Assembly: GCF_000720135.1 (NCBI RefSeq)
Contig: NZ_JOIU01000006.1
Location: forward strand, 62,001-126,000
Direction: 5' to 3'
Origin: Streptomyces sp. NRRL S-1022
Lineage (GTDB): Bacteria > Actinomycetota > Actinomycetes > Streptomycetales > Streptomycetaceae
DNA: 64,000 nt
In this document: positions 8,819-18,700 of the stretch, piece by piece
How positions within the stretch are numbered: position 1 is the stretch's first letter
How the letters are laid out: each line of letters opens with the position of its first letter
Made by a program: the position numbers and the translations under genes
Notes under the pieces: generated by a model
What the model saw: the letters and a program-made list of their open reading frames with translations, nothing else
What the model was told of the DNA's origin: nothing
The model's database searches: none

Positions 8819-10195
8819 ATGCGACAGCGGCCGGTAGCAGCAAGGGCGGACGAGGCCACCCCGCGCAGCGCCCCCGGGGAGCCGCCGGCCGACGCACGCC
8901 GCCGCATCCCGCGCACCGACACCCTGCTGCGCGACCCCCGGCTGGCCGCGGCCGTGGACCGGCTCGGCGCACACCGGGTGAAAGCCGCCGTACGGCAGGC
9001 GCAGGAGCAGGCCCGCGCGGGCGCCATCCCGCCCGAACAGGTCCCGCAGACCGCCCTGGACCTGCTGCCCGGCACCGCCAGCGGCCTGCGTCCGGTGATC
9101 AACGCCACCGGGGTGCTGCTGCACACCAACCTCGGCCGGGCCGCGCTGTCCGCCGCCGCCCGCCAGGCGGTCCGGGAGGCGGCCGGCCCCACGGACGTCG
9201 AACTCGACCTGACGACCGGTGTACGGGCGCGCCGGGGACGCTCCGCGCTCGCCGCCCTGCACGCCCGGGTGCCGGCCGCCGGCGCCGCGCACGTCGTCAA
9301 CAACGGGGCCGCCGCGCTCGTCCTGGCCGCCACCGCGCTCGCGGCCGGCAGGGAGATCGTCGTCAGCCGGGGCGAGATGGTGGAGATCGGCGACGGTTTC
9401 CGCCTGCCCGACCTGCTCGTCTCCACCGGCGCCCGGCTCCGCGAGGTCGGTACGACCAACCGCACGACCCCCGCCGACTACGCGGCCGTGATCGGGCCGG
9501 ACACCGGCTTCGTGCTCAAGGTCCACCCGTCCAACTTCCGGATCACCGGCTTCACCCGGTCCGCCGAGGCCGCCGAACTCACCGGCCTCGGTGTTCCGGT
9601 CGTCGTCGACATCGGCTCCGGACTGCTCGCCCCGCACCCGGCCCTGCCCGAGGAACCCGACGCCGACACCCAGCTGCGCGCCGGCGCCGACCTCGTCACC
9701 GCCAGCGGCGACAAGCTGCTCGGCGGACCCCAGTGCGGGCTCCTGCTCGGCCGGTCGGACCTGGTCAGCGCCCTCGCCCGGCACCCGCTGGCCCGCGCCC
9801 TGCGCGTCGACAAGCTGACCCTGGCCGCACTGGAGGCCACCCTCACCGGCCCGCCCACCCCGACCGCCCTCGCCCTCACCGCCGACCCGGCCGCGCTCAT
9901 GGCCCGCGCCGGCCGGCTCGCCACCGCGCTGGCCGGCGACGGCATCGACGTACGGGCCGTGGCGAGCGCGGCCACGGTCGGCGGCGGGGGCGCACCCGGC
10001 GTCACCCTGCCCAGCGCGGCGCTGTCCCTGCCCGAGCCGTACGCCGCCGTGCTGCGCACCGGCCGGGTCCCGGTCGTCGGACGTCTGGAGGCGGGCCGCT
10101 GCCTGCTGGACCTGAGAGCGGTGCCGCCGCAGGACGACGACCGGCTGGCCGAGGCCGTACGGTCGGCCCGGACCACCGCGGAAGGGCGGGCGTGA
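8819..10195 (+). CDS. selA: L-seryl-tRNA(Sec) selenium transferase SelA
   Basis: PLP enzyme that converts Ser-tRNA(Sec) to Sec-tRNA(Sec) using selenophosphate from SelD. The predicted protein is 458 aa, close to the family's usual 460. The PLP lysine is Lys299 in TASGDKLLGGPQCGLL. The N-terminus (RIPRTDTLLRDPRLAAAVDRLG) and NATGVLLHTNLGRA are typical of SelA. ATG 8819 is preferred because GGAGGGACAAGGG precedes it; ATG 8780 is an alternative adding 13 residues. The stop overlaps the selB start (TGATG), so the two are translationally coupled. Confidence 0.95.
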   Translation: MRQRPVAARADEATPRSAPGEPPADARRRIPRTDTLLRDPRLAAAVDRLGAHRVKAAVRQAQEQARAGAIPPEQVPQTALDLLPGTASGLRPVINATGVLLHTNLGRAALSAAARQAVREAAGPTDVELDLTTGVRARRGRSALAALHARVPAAGAAHVVNNGAAALVLAATALAAGREIVVSRGEMVEIGDGFRLPDLLVSTGARLREVGTTNRTTPADYAAVIGPDTGFVLKVHPSNFRITGFTRSAEAAELTGLGVPVVVDIGSGLLAPHPALPEEPDADTQLRAGADLVTASGDKLLGGPQCGLLLGRSDLVSALARHPLARALRVDKLTLAALEATLTGPPTPTALALTADPAALMARAGRLATALAGDGIDVRAVASAATVGGGGAPGVTLPSAALSLPEPYAAVLRTGRVPVVGRLEAGRCLLDLRAVPPQDDDRLAEAVRSARTTAEGRA

Positions 10196-11976
10196 TGCGG
10201 GTCCTCGCCACCGCCGGCCACGTCGACCACGGCAAGTCCGCGCTGGTCCGCGCCCTCACCGGCATGGAGCCCGACCGGTACGAGGAGGAGCGCCGCCGGG
10301 GTCTCACCCTGGACCTGGGCTTCGTGTGGACCCGCCTCGGCGGCGACGACCTCGCCTTCGTGGACGTGCCCGGGCACGAGCGGTTCGTACCGACCATGCT
10401 GGCCGGTGTCGGACCCGTCCCCGCCGTGCTGTTCGTCGTCGCCGCCGACCAGGGCTGGCAGCCGCAGTCCGAGGAGCACCTGGCCATCCTCGACGCGCTC
10501 GGCGTCCGGCACGCCGTCCTCGCGGTGACCCGCAGCGACCTCGCCGACCCCGAGCGGGTGCGCGCCGACGCCGTGGAGCGGCTGGCCGCGACCTCCCTCG
10601 GCAAGGTGCCCCATGTCGCCGTCAGCGCGGTCACCGGTGCCGGACTGGACGCACTGCGCACCGAACTGGCACGGCTGGCGGCCGCCCTGCCCCCGCCCGA
10701 CACCGAGGCCGACGTACGCCTGTGGCTCGACCGGGCGTTCACCGTCCGCGGCCACGGCACCGTGGTGACCGGCACCCTCGGCGCGGGCACCCTGCGCGTC
10801 GGCGACCGGCTGGTCAGCGCCGACGGTTCGGCCGTCGTGCGGGTGCGCGGTCTGCAGAGCCTGCACGAGGAGCGGACGGCCGTCGGCGCGGTGGCCCGCG
10901 TCGCCGTCAACGTGCACGGCGAGGGAGACACCGGCCTGGGCCGCGGACAGGTGCTGCTCACCCCGGACCGCTGGCTGAGCACCGAGGCCGCCGACGTACG
11001 GGTCACCGGGGAGCCGGCGGCCGACCTGCCCCGGTGCGTCACCCTGCACATCGGGACGGCCGCCGTGCCGGTGACCGTCCGCCCGCTCGGCCGGGACACC
11101 GCACGGCTCAGCCTGCGCCGCAGGCTGCCCCTGCGGGTCGGCGACCGCGCGGTGCTGCGGGAGCCCGGCGGCACCCGCACGCCCTGCGGGGTCACCGTGC
11201 TGGACGTACGGCCACCCCGGCTGGCCCGGCGCGGCGCCGGCCGGGCCCGGGCGGCCGAGCTGGAGACCATCACCGGCCGCCCGGACGGCGCCGCCGAGCT
11301 GCGCCGCCGCAAGCTGGTCCGGCGCGCCGACCTGCGGGCGATGGGCGTGCCCGTGCCCGGCGAGCCCGTCGCCGGCGACTGGCTGGCGGACCCCGCGCAC
11401 TGGAACGCCCTCAAGGACCGGCTGGCCGGCCAGGTCGTGGAGTACGCCCGCACCCATCCGCTGGAACCCGGCCTGCCCACCGAGGCGGCCCGCCGGCTGC
11501 TCGGCCTGCCCGACCGTGCCCTGGTCGACGCGCTGGCCGCGGCCCTGCCCGGGATCCACGCCCGCCAGGGCCGGCTGCACACCGCCGACAGCCTGCGCCC
11601 CGCCCTGCCCGCACCCGTCCGCGCCGCCGTGGACACCCTGCGCCGGGACCTCGCCCGCACCCCGTTCCGGGCCCCCGAGGCCGGGCGGCTCGCCGAACTC
11701 GGCCTGGACCGCCGGGCACTGGCCGCGGCGGCGGCCGCCGGCGCGCTGCTGCGCATCACCGACGGGATCGTGCTCCTGCCCGGCGCGGACGCCGCTGCCG
11801 CCGCCGAACTGCGGGCGCTGCCGCAGCCGTTCACGCTCAGCGAGGCCCGGCGCGCGCTGGACACCACCCGCCGGGTCGCCGTACCGCTGCTGGAGTTCCT
11901 GGACGCCCGGGGATTCACCGAACGCCTCGACGCCCAGCACCGCCGCTGCCGCACGGGTGCGGGGGACGAGAGCTGA
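10195..11976 (+). CDS. selB: Selenocysteine-specific elongation factor SelB
   Basis: GTPase that carries Sec-tRNA(Sec) to the ribosome at UGA codons marked by a SECIS hairpin. 593 aa. The EF-Tu-like part has the P-loop in ATAGHVDHGKSALVRALTG, the switch region RRRGLTLDLGF, DVPGHERF and the guanine motif TRSD, where EF-Tu has NKxD. Domains II-III follow, then a C-terminal winged-helix region (about 380-593) that in this family binds the SECIS RNA. The ATG at 10195 shares one base with the selA stop. Its likely target is the fdhA hairpin at 18379-18395. Confidence 0.95.
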   Translation: MRVLATAGHVDHGKSALVRALTGMEPDRYEEERRRGLTLDLGFVWTRLGGDDLAFVDVPGHERFVPTMLAGVGPVPAVLFVVAADQGWQPQSEEHLAILDALGVRHAVLAVTRSDLADPERVRADAVERLAATSLGKVPHVAVSAVTGAGLDALRTELARLAAALPPPDTEADVRLWLDRAFTVRGHGTVVTGTLGAGTLRVGDRLVSADGSAVVRVRGLQSLHEERTAVGAVARVAVNVHGEGDTGLGRGQVLLTPDRWLSTEAADVRVTGEPAADLPRCVTLHIGTAAVPVTVRPLGRDTARLSLRRRLPLRVGDRAVLREPGGTRTPCGVTVLDVRPPRLARRGAGRARAAELETITGRPDGAAELRRRKLVRRADLRAMGVPVPGEPVAGDWLADPAHWNALKDRLAGQVVEYARTHPLEPGLPTEAARRLLGLPDRALVDALAAALPGIHARQGRLHTADSLRPALPAPVRAAVDTLRRDLARTPFRAPEAGRLAELGLDRRALAAAAAAGALLRITDGIVLLPGADAAAAAELRALPQPFTLSEARRALDTTRRVAVPLLEFLDARGFTERLDAQHRRCRTGAGDES

Positions 11977-12126
11977 TGTCACGCCCGACCGGACCCCGCC
12001 TTCCCGCCGACGGTGAGCGGGCCGTGGCCTTGGGCTTGTAGGCGTCGGACCTCGTCATGGTCAGCCTTCGTGACGGACCGCTGCTTCTCTCAGAACCTTC
12101 TTACGGGAATCTCCCGGACATACGAA

Positions 12127-12149
12127 GGCCCGGCCGTCGTGGCCGGGCC
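12127..12149. terminator. Hairpin terminator between selB and lipoprotein gene
   Basis: Perfect 9-bp stem GGCCCGGCC / GGCCGGGCC with a GTCGT loop. It lies between the convergent ends of selB and the lipoprotein gene at 12164. Confidence 0.7.
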
Positions 12150-12163
12150 CGGGTGGGTGGCGG

Positions 12164-12583
12164 TCAGACCTTGCAGAACCCGAGGCCCTTCAGCGCCTGG
12201 TTGATCTGCTTCCCCTGCGCCTCGGTGGTGGTGACGTCCTTGTAGGTGAAGCGCTGGGACGCGGCCAAGTCGGCCTTGCCGCTGCCGCTGCCGTTGTCGA
12301 CGGAGGAGCACTGGTTGCGCGCGGCGTCGATGGCCTTGTCCTCGTACTTCACGATGTCCGGGTTGGCTGCGGCGAGCGCCCGGAGCAGCTCAGCGCGCTG
12401 GGCGCCGGTGGGCTTGGGCGGTATGCCCGCGGCCTTCTCGGCGGGGCTCCGGTCGGGGCTGGGCGTCTTCGAGGCCTTCGGGCTCGGGACGCTCTTGGTG
12501 CTGGAGTCGCTGCCGGACGAGCAGGCGGTGAGCGCGAGCGCGGATGCCGCAACGAGGACGGCGGCGGTGATACGGGTGTTCAT
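12164..12583 (-). CDS. Small lipoprotein of unknown function
   Basis: 139-aa exported lipoprotein. The N-terminus has a signal peptide and lipobox (ALALTACSSG), followed by a Ser/Lys/Pro-rich linker. The mature domain of about 80 residues contains a helix (GAQRAELLRALAAANPDIVKYEDKAIDAA) and two cysteines (NQCSSV and FCKV at the very end). The start is ATG 12583 with GGGGAG upstream. No family recognised. It is the last of three minus-strand genes lying between selB and tRNA-Sec. Confidence 0.75.
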   Translation of the reverse strand: MNTRITAAVLVAASALALTACSSGSDSSTKSVPSPKASKTPSPDRSPAEKAAGIPPKPTGAQRAELLRALAAANPDIVKYEDKAIDAARNQCSSVDNGSGSGKADLAASQRFTYKDVTTTEAQGKQINQALKGLGFCKV

Positions 12584-12665
12584 GTCTCCCCTAGGACGCT
12601 TGTGACCAAGGGGACATCATGCCGGATCTGTGGCGTCTGTTTCCGGGCATGCCAGAAGGTGGCGA

Positions 12666-12691
12666 CCCCGCCCGGACAACCCGGAGCGGGG
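12666..12691 (-). terminator. Probable hairpin terminator
   Basis: Inverted repeat CCCCGCCCGG / CCGGAGCGGGG with one bulged base and a 5-nt loop, just after the stop of the gene ending at 12706. Confidence 0.5.
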
Positions 12692-12705
12692 CCGCTGCAC
12701 GCCGG

Positions 12706-13350
12706 CTACTTCACGTCGCCCGTGAAGATCGCCGTCTCTGATTCTCCGTTGGCGTCGACCTCGACCTGCAATGTCGCCTCACCCTTCGGGAACTCGCACG
12801 CCCACGGCACGTTGATCGAACGGCCCGACAGCAACTTGGTCTCCGGCCCACCGTCCAGCCCGTCATCGAAGATCGGCTCCGCCGACTTGCCGTCCTGTCC
12901 GTACGAGCAAGACACGGAGAACAGGGTTGTGTCCAGCGGCCTCCCGCTGTCGTTCTTCACCTTCACCACGAACTTCACGTACGGGGTGCGCTCCGGCGAC
13001 GCGTAGCTACTGGACGTGCCGCGTGCGAATTTCGACAGGCTCACCTCGACGTGGTTCTCGTACGTCACCACGTCGTCCAGGCCGAACACGTGTGGGCCCG
13101 TGTCCGTCGGTTGTGAGTCTGGCTCTTCCTCGGCGGCGGTCACGCTGTCAGCTGACGGTGTCGCCGTGCTCCCGACGGAGGTGTTCTCGTGCGCGCCGTC
13201 GTCCCGCGAGTTGACGACGACGATGCCGGTCCCGATCACGGCCGCGACCACCGCGGCGGCCGAGCCGATGATGACCCGGTTGGTCCGGGACTTCTTCGGC
13301 ACCGGCGGCGGGAAGCTCGGCATCGGTGGCGTGGGTGTGGTGTCGTTCAT
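12706..13350 (-). CDS. Membrane-anchored protein with DUF4352-like outer domain
   Basis: 214-aa protein. A short Pro-rich cytoplasmic tail (residues 1-20) leads to one membrane helix (VIIGSAAAVVAAVIGTGIVVV), an acidic Ser/Thr-rich linker, and an extracytoplasmic beta-rich domain of about 120 residues (YVKFVVKVKNDSGRPLD ... ATLQVEVDAN). That pattern resembles DUF4352/immunoglobulin-like domains common in actinobacteria. Two cysteines (SVSCSYG, WACEF) may pair. The start is ATG 13350 after GGGGGGACC. Function unknown. Confidence 0.7.
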   Translation of the reverse strand: MNDTTPTPPMPSFPPPVPKKSRTNRVIIGSAAAVVAAVIGTGIVVVNSRDDGAHENTSVGSTATPSADSVTAAEEEPDSQPTDTGPHVFGLDDVVTYENHVEVSLSKFARGTSSSYASPERTPYVKFVVKVKNDSGRPLDTTLFSVSCSYGQDGKSAEPIFDDGLDGGPETKLLSGRSINVPWACEFPKGEATLQVEVDANGESETAIFTGDVK

Positions 13351-13598
13351 GGTCCCCCCAGGTGAAGGTGTGGTGTGCGGGAATCATCCGCCCGCGTGTG
13401 CAGGGTGCGGCTTCGGTACCTCGGCCTAGGCCGGCTGGCCGTTCGGCCGGGCGGTGGTGTGGAGGAACCCGCCCTCGTCCAGAACGAGGACGTTGACGAG
13501 CCGGTCGAGGAGCCGGCGTTCGGCGCACCTCCATCGCGCGGTGCGGGTGGGCGGGCGTTGCTTCACATTCCGGGTGGGGGTGGTCGTGTACGGTGCCG

Positions 13599-13943
13599 CT
13601 ACTTGCCGACGGTGATCTTCTCGTTGTCGAGGAGTGCGGTGTGTGTGGCAGCGGTGATCATCAGCAGGATGAGGATCAACCCCGCGAGGGGCGAGTTCGC
13701 ATCGCCCTCTTTGGGGCTGACCAGGAACACGCCGACGAAGATGACGAGTTCCCCCGCTACGTAGGTGATCGCCAGCCACGGCTTCACCACACCCTTCACG
13801 GCGGCGACGACGAACGGCACGGCGGCGGCCAGACCGAGGGTGACCAGGGGAACAAGCGTCCAGATCACCGTGGCGACAGTGGTGTTGAACATGCGAGGCC
13901 GAGCGGGCGCGAACGGCGTGTTCAAGTAGGGGTTGGTGGTCAT
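13599..13943 (-). CDS. Small four-helix membrane protein, unknown
   Basis: 114-aa protein with four hydrophobic segments: TVATVIWTLVPLVTLGLAA, VPFVVAAVKGVV, LAITYVAGELVIFVGVFLV and LAGLILILLMITAAT. The N-terminus is short and polar (MTTNPYLNTPFAPARPRM). The start is ATG 13943 behind AAAGGATCC; the frame extends upstream but without coding character. No family recognised. It is the first of the three minus-strand genes next to tRNA-Sec. Confidence 0.65.
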   Translation of the reverse strand: MTTNPYLNTPFAPARPRMFNTTVATVIWTLVPLVTLGLAAAVPFVVAAVKGVVKPWLAITYVAGELVIFVGVFLVSPKEGDANSPLAGLILILLMITAATHTALLDNEKITVGK

Positions 13944-14555
13944 GCGGATCCTTTGGGTGTGTGGGTGACGTGAGGGCAGTGTGCTGTGATCCGGCGGCAC
14001 ACGTGGGAATTTCCGAGGGATTGACGCCTACGAGTGATCAACGAAAGGGCGGGCCGCACGAGTTGACGGAGCGCGGTCAAATTGGCCCGGCGGTTGGGCG
14101 CTGAGCAGAATCCAGGCGCCTGCGAGCTGAAGCCGAAAAACCGAAGCTCGGATTTCTGCCCTGGCCACACCACCCGACGAATGGCCGAAGTGGCCCTAGG
14201 GCCGCCCAACGCAGACTTCCCGCCGGCCGTCCGACGCGCAGCATCCCCTCTACGTCGGGCTCTGCGCGGTGATCCACCGGGCCTTCAGCGGCCCCTGCGG
14301 GCTCGACGGGCCACGCGGCCGCGATCGCGGCCCCCACCAGGAGCGGTACCGATATCGCGCTTGCAGGCCTCTTCGGCGAAAGTCTCGTTCTGCCGGTCGC
14401 CGCAGTGCCCGCCCTGCCCCCGTACACCCGGTGGATCGCGCTGCCGTCCTCGCACTCGCGTCTTCGAGTGCTTGTCATAACAGCGTATTAGGGTAGCCGA
14501 AGGGGTGCGGCAGATCCGTATTAGGCCGAACATTCTGATCGTGCTGGTAAAAGAC
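13944..14555. other. 612 bp with no convincing gene, next to tRNA-Sec 3' end
   Basis: Less GC-rich and with weaker codon bias than its surroundings. One minus-strand open frame (14077-14478) starts plausibly and has a hydrophobic stretch (AISVPLLVGAAIAAAW), but its third codon positions are only moderately GC-rich and no ribosome site is seen. It may be a decayed gene. The promoter of the 13943 gene must lie here. I see no integrase or second copy of the tRNA 3' end. Confidence 0.4.
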
Positions 14556-14647
14556 GGAGGCGGACGGGAATCGAACCCGCCTGCCCGAGATCCTCGGGCA
14601 CCTCGGTTTTGAAGACCGGGAGGGCCACCAGGCACCCACACGCCTCC
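14556..14647 (-). tRNA. selC: tRNA-Sec (anticodon UCA)
   Basis: Selenocysteine tRNA, serylated by SerRS and converted by SelA. Read on the minus strand it is 92 nt long. The acceptor strands are GGAGGCG and CGCCTCC. The anticodon stem CGGT/ACCG encloses CTTCAAA, giving anticodon TCA. A very long variable arm forms the 8-bp stem TGCCCGAG / CTCGGGCA around GAT. The T arm is GCGGG TTCGATT CCCGT. A G follows as discriminator, as in E. coli tRNA-Sec, and CCA is not encoded. The extended variable arm and UCA anticodon exclude tRNA-Ser and tRNA-Leu. Confidence 0.96.
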
Positions 14648-14684
14648 ACCGCTCGTCAGGCTACTGCCCCAGGAGAGCACAGGT

Positions 14685-15698
14685 ATGACTACGACACCGG
14701 GCCGTCAGGCGCCCGTACGGCTCACCCAGTTCGCCCACGGCGGCGGCTGCGCCTGCAAGATCCCGCCCGGGGAGCTGGAGGAGGTGATCGCCGGGCTGAC
14801 CGCACCGCCGCTCGCGGGCGGTGACACCCCGCTGCTCGTCGGCCTCGCCACCGGCGACGACGCGGCCGTGGTCACCCACCGCGGGACCGCGCTGGTGTGC
14901 ACGGCCGACTTCTTCACCCCGGTCGTGGACGACCCCTACGACTGGGGCCGGATCGCCGCCGCCAACGCCCTGTCCGACGTGTACGCGATGGGCGGCCGGC
15001 CCGTCCTGGCCGTCAACCTGCTCGGCTGGCCCCGCGACCGGCTCCCGTTCGACCTCGCCCGCGAGGTGCTGCGCGGCGGACTGGACGTCGCCACCGAGGC
15101 CGGCTGCCACGTCGGCGGCGGGCACAGCGTCGACGACCCGGAACCCAAGTACGGCATGGCCGTCACCGGCATCGCCGATCCCGACCGGCTGCTGCGCAAC
15201 GACGCCGGCCGGGCCGGGCTGCCGCTGTCCCTGACCAAACCGCTGGGCACCGGCGTCCTGAACAACCGGCACAAGGCCACCGGCGAGCGGTTCGCGCACG
15301 CCGTCGCCACGATGGCCGCCCTCAACCGGGAGGCCGCCGAGGCCGCGCTGGCCGCCGGCGCCGCATGCGCCACCGACGTCACCGGCTTCGGGCTCCTCGG
15401 CCACCTGCACAAGCTGGCCCGCGCCTCCGGGGTGACCGCCGTGGTCGACACCGCCGCCGTCCCGTACCTGGAGGGCGCCCGGGAGGCCGTACGGGACGGG
15501 TACGTCAGCGGCGGCACCCGGCGCAATCTAAAGTGGGTCGCACCGCACACCGACTTCGGGACCACCGACGAGGACACCCGGCTGCTGCTCGCCGACGCGC
15601 AGACCTCCGGCGGGCTGCTCGTCGCCGGGGAGGTACCCGGCGCGCCGGTGATCGGGGAGCTGGTGCCGCGCGGCACCCACTCCCTCGTCCTCAGGTAG
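14685..15698 (+). CDS. selD: Selenide, water dikinase SelD (selenophosphate synthase)
   Basis: Makes selenophosphate from selenide and ATP, the selenium donor for SelA. 337 aa. The catalytic motif HGGGCACK has Cys22 where some organisms have Sec; Cys24 follows. LATGDDAAVV and VTGFGLLGHL are typical of the AIR-synthase-like fold. It starts 37 bp beyond the 5' end of the tRNA-Sec gene and diverges from it, so the two promoters share a short gap. It converges with fdhA; the stops are only 6 bp apart. Confidence 0.95.
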   Translation: MTTTPGRQAPVRLTQFAHGGGCACKIPPGELEEVIAGLTAPPLAGGDTPLLVGLATGDDAAVVTHRGTALVCTADFFTPVVDDPYDWGRIAAANALSDVYAMGGRPVLAVNLLGWPRDRLPFDLAREVLRGGLDVATEAGCHVGGGHSVDDPEPKYGMAVTGIADPDRLLRNDAGRAGLPLSLTKPLGTGVLNNRHKATGERFAHAVATMAALNREAAEAALAAGAACATDVTGFGLLGHLHKLARASGVTAVVDTAAVPYLEGAREAVRDGYVSGGTRRNLKWVAPHTDFGTTDEDTRLLLADAQTSGGLLVAGEVPGAPVIGELVPRGTHSLVLR

Positions 15699-15704
15699 GG
15701 CCGC

Positions 15705-18700
15705 TCACGGCTCCGTGCCGGTGTGCTCGTCGATGCCCGCCCGGATCCGGTACGCCCGCACCAGCTGCACGGCCGCCGGGCCCCGCGGCCGCCGTCCCGG
15801 GCGGATGTCCACGGCGAACGCCTTCGACTCCTGGATGTGCGTGTTCGGGTCCAGCGACAGGTGCAGCAGTTCGTTGGCCGCGTCCCCGGTGCTGTAGCCG
15901 TTGGGACCCCAGTGGTAGGGCAGCCCCACCTGGTGCAGCCGGCGGCCGTGCACGGTCAGCGGCGCCATCCGGTCGGTGACCAGCACCCGCGCCTCGACCA
16001 CACCCCGCGCGCTGACGATCGTCGCCCACCCGGTGTGCGCCAGGCCCCGCTCGGCGGCCAGCTCGGGGGAGACCTCGCAGAAGAACTCCGGCTGCAGCTC
16101 CGCCAGGTACGGCTGCCAGCGGGACATGCCGCCCGCCGTGTGGTGCTCGGTCAGCCGGTAGGTGGTGGCCACGTACGGGAACACCCCGGAGCCGGGTTCG
16201 TCGCCGCTCGGCTGGTAGCGGTTGTCCGGATGCGGCCGCAGCAACTGCCGTACGGGGTTGCGCTGCTGGTCGTAGAGCAGGTTCGGGAACGGGGAGTCCT
16301 GCGGTTCGTAGTGCGCCGGCAGCGGCCCGTCGGTGAGCCCGGACGGCACGTACAGCCAGGCCTTGCCGTCGGCCTGCATGATGAACGGGTCCGTGCCGGA
16401 CAGCGCCTCCGGCCCGGACGCGTCCTCGGGCGGCTCGTGGTCCGGCGCCTTGTCCTTCTTGAAGTCGGGGACGTCGTGCCCGGTCCACTCGCCCTGCTCG
16501 CCCTTGTCCGGGTCCCACCACACCAGCGCCTTGCGCTCGCTCCACGGCCTGCCCTCGGGGTCGGCCGAGGCCCGGTTGTACAGGATCCGCCGGTTGGCCG
16601 GCCAGGCCCACGCCCACTCGGCCGCCACCCAGTCCTGCTCCCGGCCCGGCTTGCGGCGGGCCGCCTGGTTGACGCCGTCGGCGTAGACACCGCAGTAGAT
16701 CCAGCAGCCGCAGGACGTCGAGCCGTCCGCCGCCAGCTCCTCGTACGAGGAGAGCGGATTCCCCTCGGCGTCACGGCCGTTGATCTCGGCCAGGACGGCC
16801 TCCGCGTCCGGCTCGGCGAGCCGGCCCTTCGTCGGATAGTCCCAGGCCAGGTCGAGCACCGGGCGGTCCATCTCGTCACCGGACCCGGCGAGCTTGCGCC
16901 GGATGATCCGCCCGAGGTGGTAGGCGAACCACAGGTCGCTGCGGGCCTCGCCGGGCGGCTCGACCGCCTGGTGGTGCCACTGGAGCAGCCGCTGGGTGTT
17001 GGTGAAGCTGCCGTCCTTCTCGGTGTGCGCGGCGGCCGGCAGGAAGAACACCTCGGTGCCGATGTCCTCCGTGCGCAGCTCCCCGGTCTCGATCTCCGGG
17101 CCGTCCTTCCACCAGGTCGCCGACTCGATCAGGGAGAAGTCCCGGACGACCAGCCAGTCCAGGTTGGCCATGCCGAGCCGCATCAGCCTGGAGTTGGCGT
17201 TGCCCACGGCCGGGTTCTCGCCGATGAGGAAGTAACCCTTGCAGGTACCCTCCAGCTGGGCCATCGTCGTCTCGTACGTCGAGTGCGAGCCGGTGAGCCG
17301 CGGCAGGTAGTCGAAGCAGAAGTCGTTCTCCGCCGTCGCCGCGTCACCCCAGTACGCCTTGAGCAGGCTCACCACGTACGCCCGCATGTTGCCCCAGTAG
17401 CCCTTGTGGGTGGCCCCGGCCTCCACGAAGGCGTCCAGGTCCTCGTTCTGGTGGGCGTGCGGCATCGGGATGTAGCCGGGCAGCAGGTTGAACAGGGTCG
17501 GGATGTCGGTCGACCCCTGGATGGAGGCGTGCCCGCGCAGCGCGAGGATGCCGCCGCCGGGCCGGCCGATGTTGCCGAGCAGGGTCTGCAGCACGGACGC
17601 CGCCCGGATGTACTGCACGCCCACCGTGTGCTGGGTCCATCCGACCGCGTAGGCGAACGCGGTCGTGCGGTCGCGCCCGGAGTTCTCCGTGACGAGTTCG
17701 CACACCTGCCGGAACACGTCCTGCGGCACCCCGCAGATCCGCTCCACCATGTCCGGCGTGTAGCGGGCGTAGTGCCGTTTCAGCACCTGGAACACACAGC
17801 GCGGATGGGTCAGCGTCTCGTCCCGCTCCGGCTCGCCCTCGCCGATCACCGCACCGCCGGCGCCGTGCGCCTCACCGCGCGCCGCCTCGGTCACCGAGCT
17901 GCCGCCCTCGGTGCGCTCGTCGTACTCCTGGTCACGCTCGCCGGAGGGCGCCTGCACCTCGGAACCCTCGTACTGCCAACTGCTGTTGTCGTACGAGCGG
18001 CTGTCGGTGTCCAGGCCGGAGAAGACGCCGGCCAGGTCCTCGGTGTCCTGGAAGTCCTCCCGCAGGATCATCGGGGCGTTGCTGTACGCCACGATGTAGT
18101 CGCGGAAGTACTTGTCATGCCGGAGCACGAAGTTGATGATCCCGCCGAGGAAGGCGATGTCCGTTCCCGCGCGCAGCGGCACGTGCAGGTCGGCGAGCGC
18201 GCTGGTGCGGGTGAAGCGCGGATCGATGTGGATCAGCTTCGCGCCCCGCGCCTTGGCCTCCATCACCCACTGGAACCCGACCGGATGGCACTCGGCCATG
18301 TTCGAGCCCTCGATGACGATGCAGTCCGCGTTCTGCAGGTCCTGCTGGAAGGTGGTCGCGCCGCCGCGTCCGAACGAGGTTCCCAGACCGGGAACGGTGG
18401 AGGAGTGTCAAACACGCGCCTGGTTCTCGATCTGGATCGCTCCGAGCGCGGTGAACAGCTTCTTGAGGAGGTAGTTCTCCTCGTTGTCGAGGGTGGCTCC
18501 GCCCAGACTGGCGATGCCCAGGGTGCGCCGGGTGCGGGTCTCGTCGACCTCCCACTGCCAGCCGGTCCGGCGGGCCGCGATCACCCGGTCGGCGATCATG
18601 TCCATCGCCCGGTCCAGGTCCAGCCGCTCCCACTCTGTGCCGTGCGGGCGCCGATAGAGGACTTGGTGTTCGCGGGCGTCACCGGTGGTCAGCTGGAGGC

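Noticed and set aside
14077..14478. 133-residue minus-strand ORF near tRNA-Sec
   Set aside because: Weak third-position bias, no ribosome site and no family; kept only as a note on a possibly decayed region.
14556..14647. tRNA-Ser or tRNA-Leu
   Set aside because: The anticodon is UCA on a 92-nt tRNA with a very long variable arm; together with selA, selB and selD this identifies tRNA-Sec.
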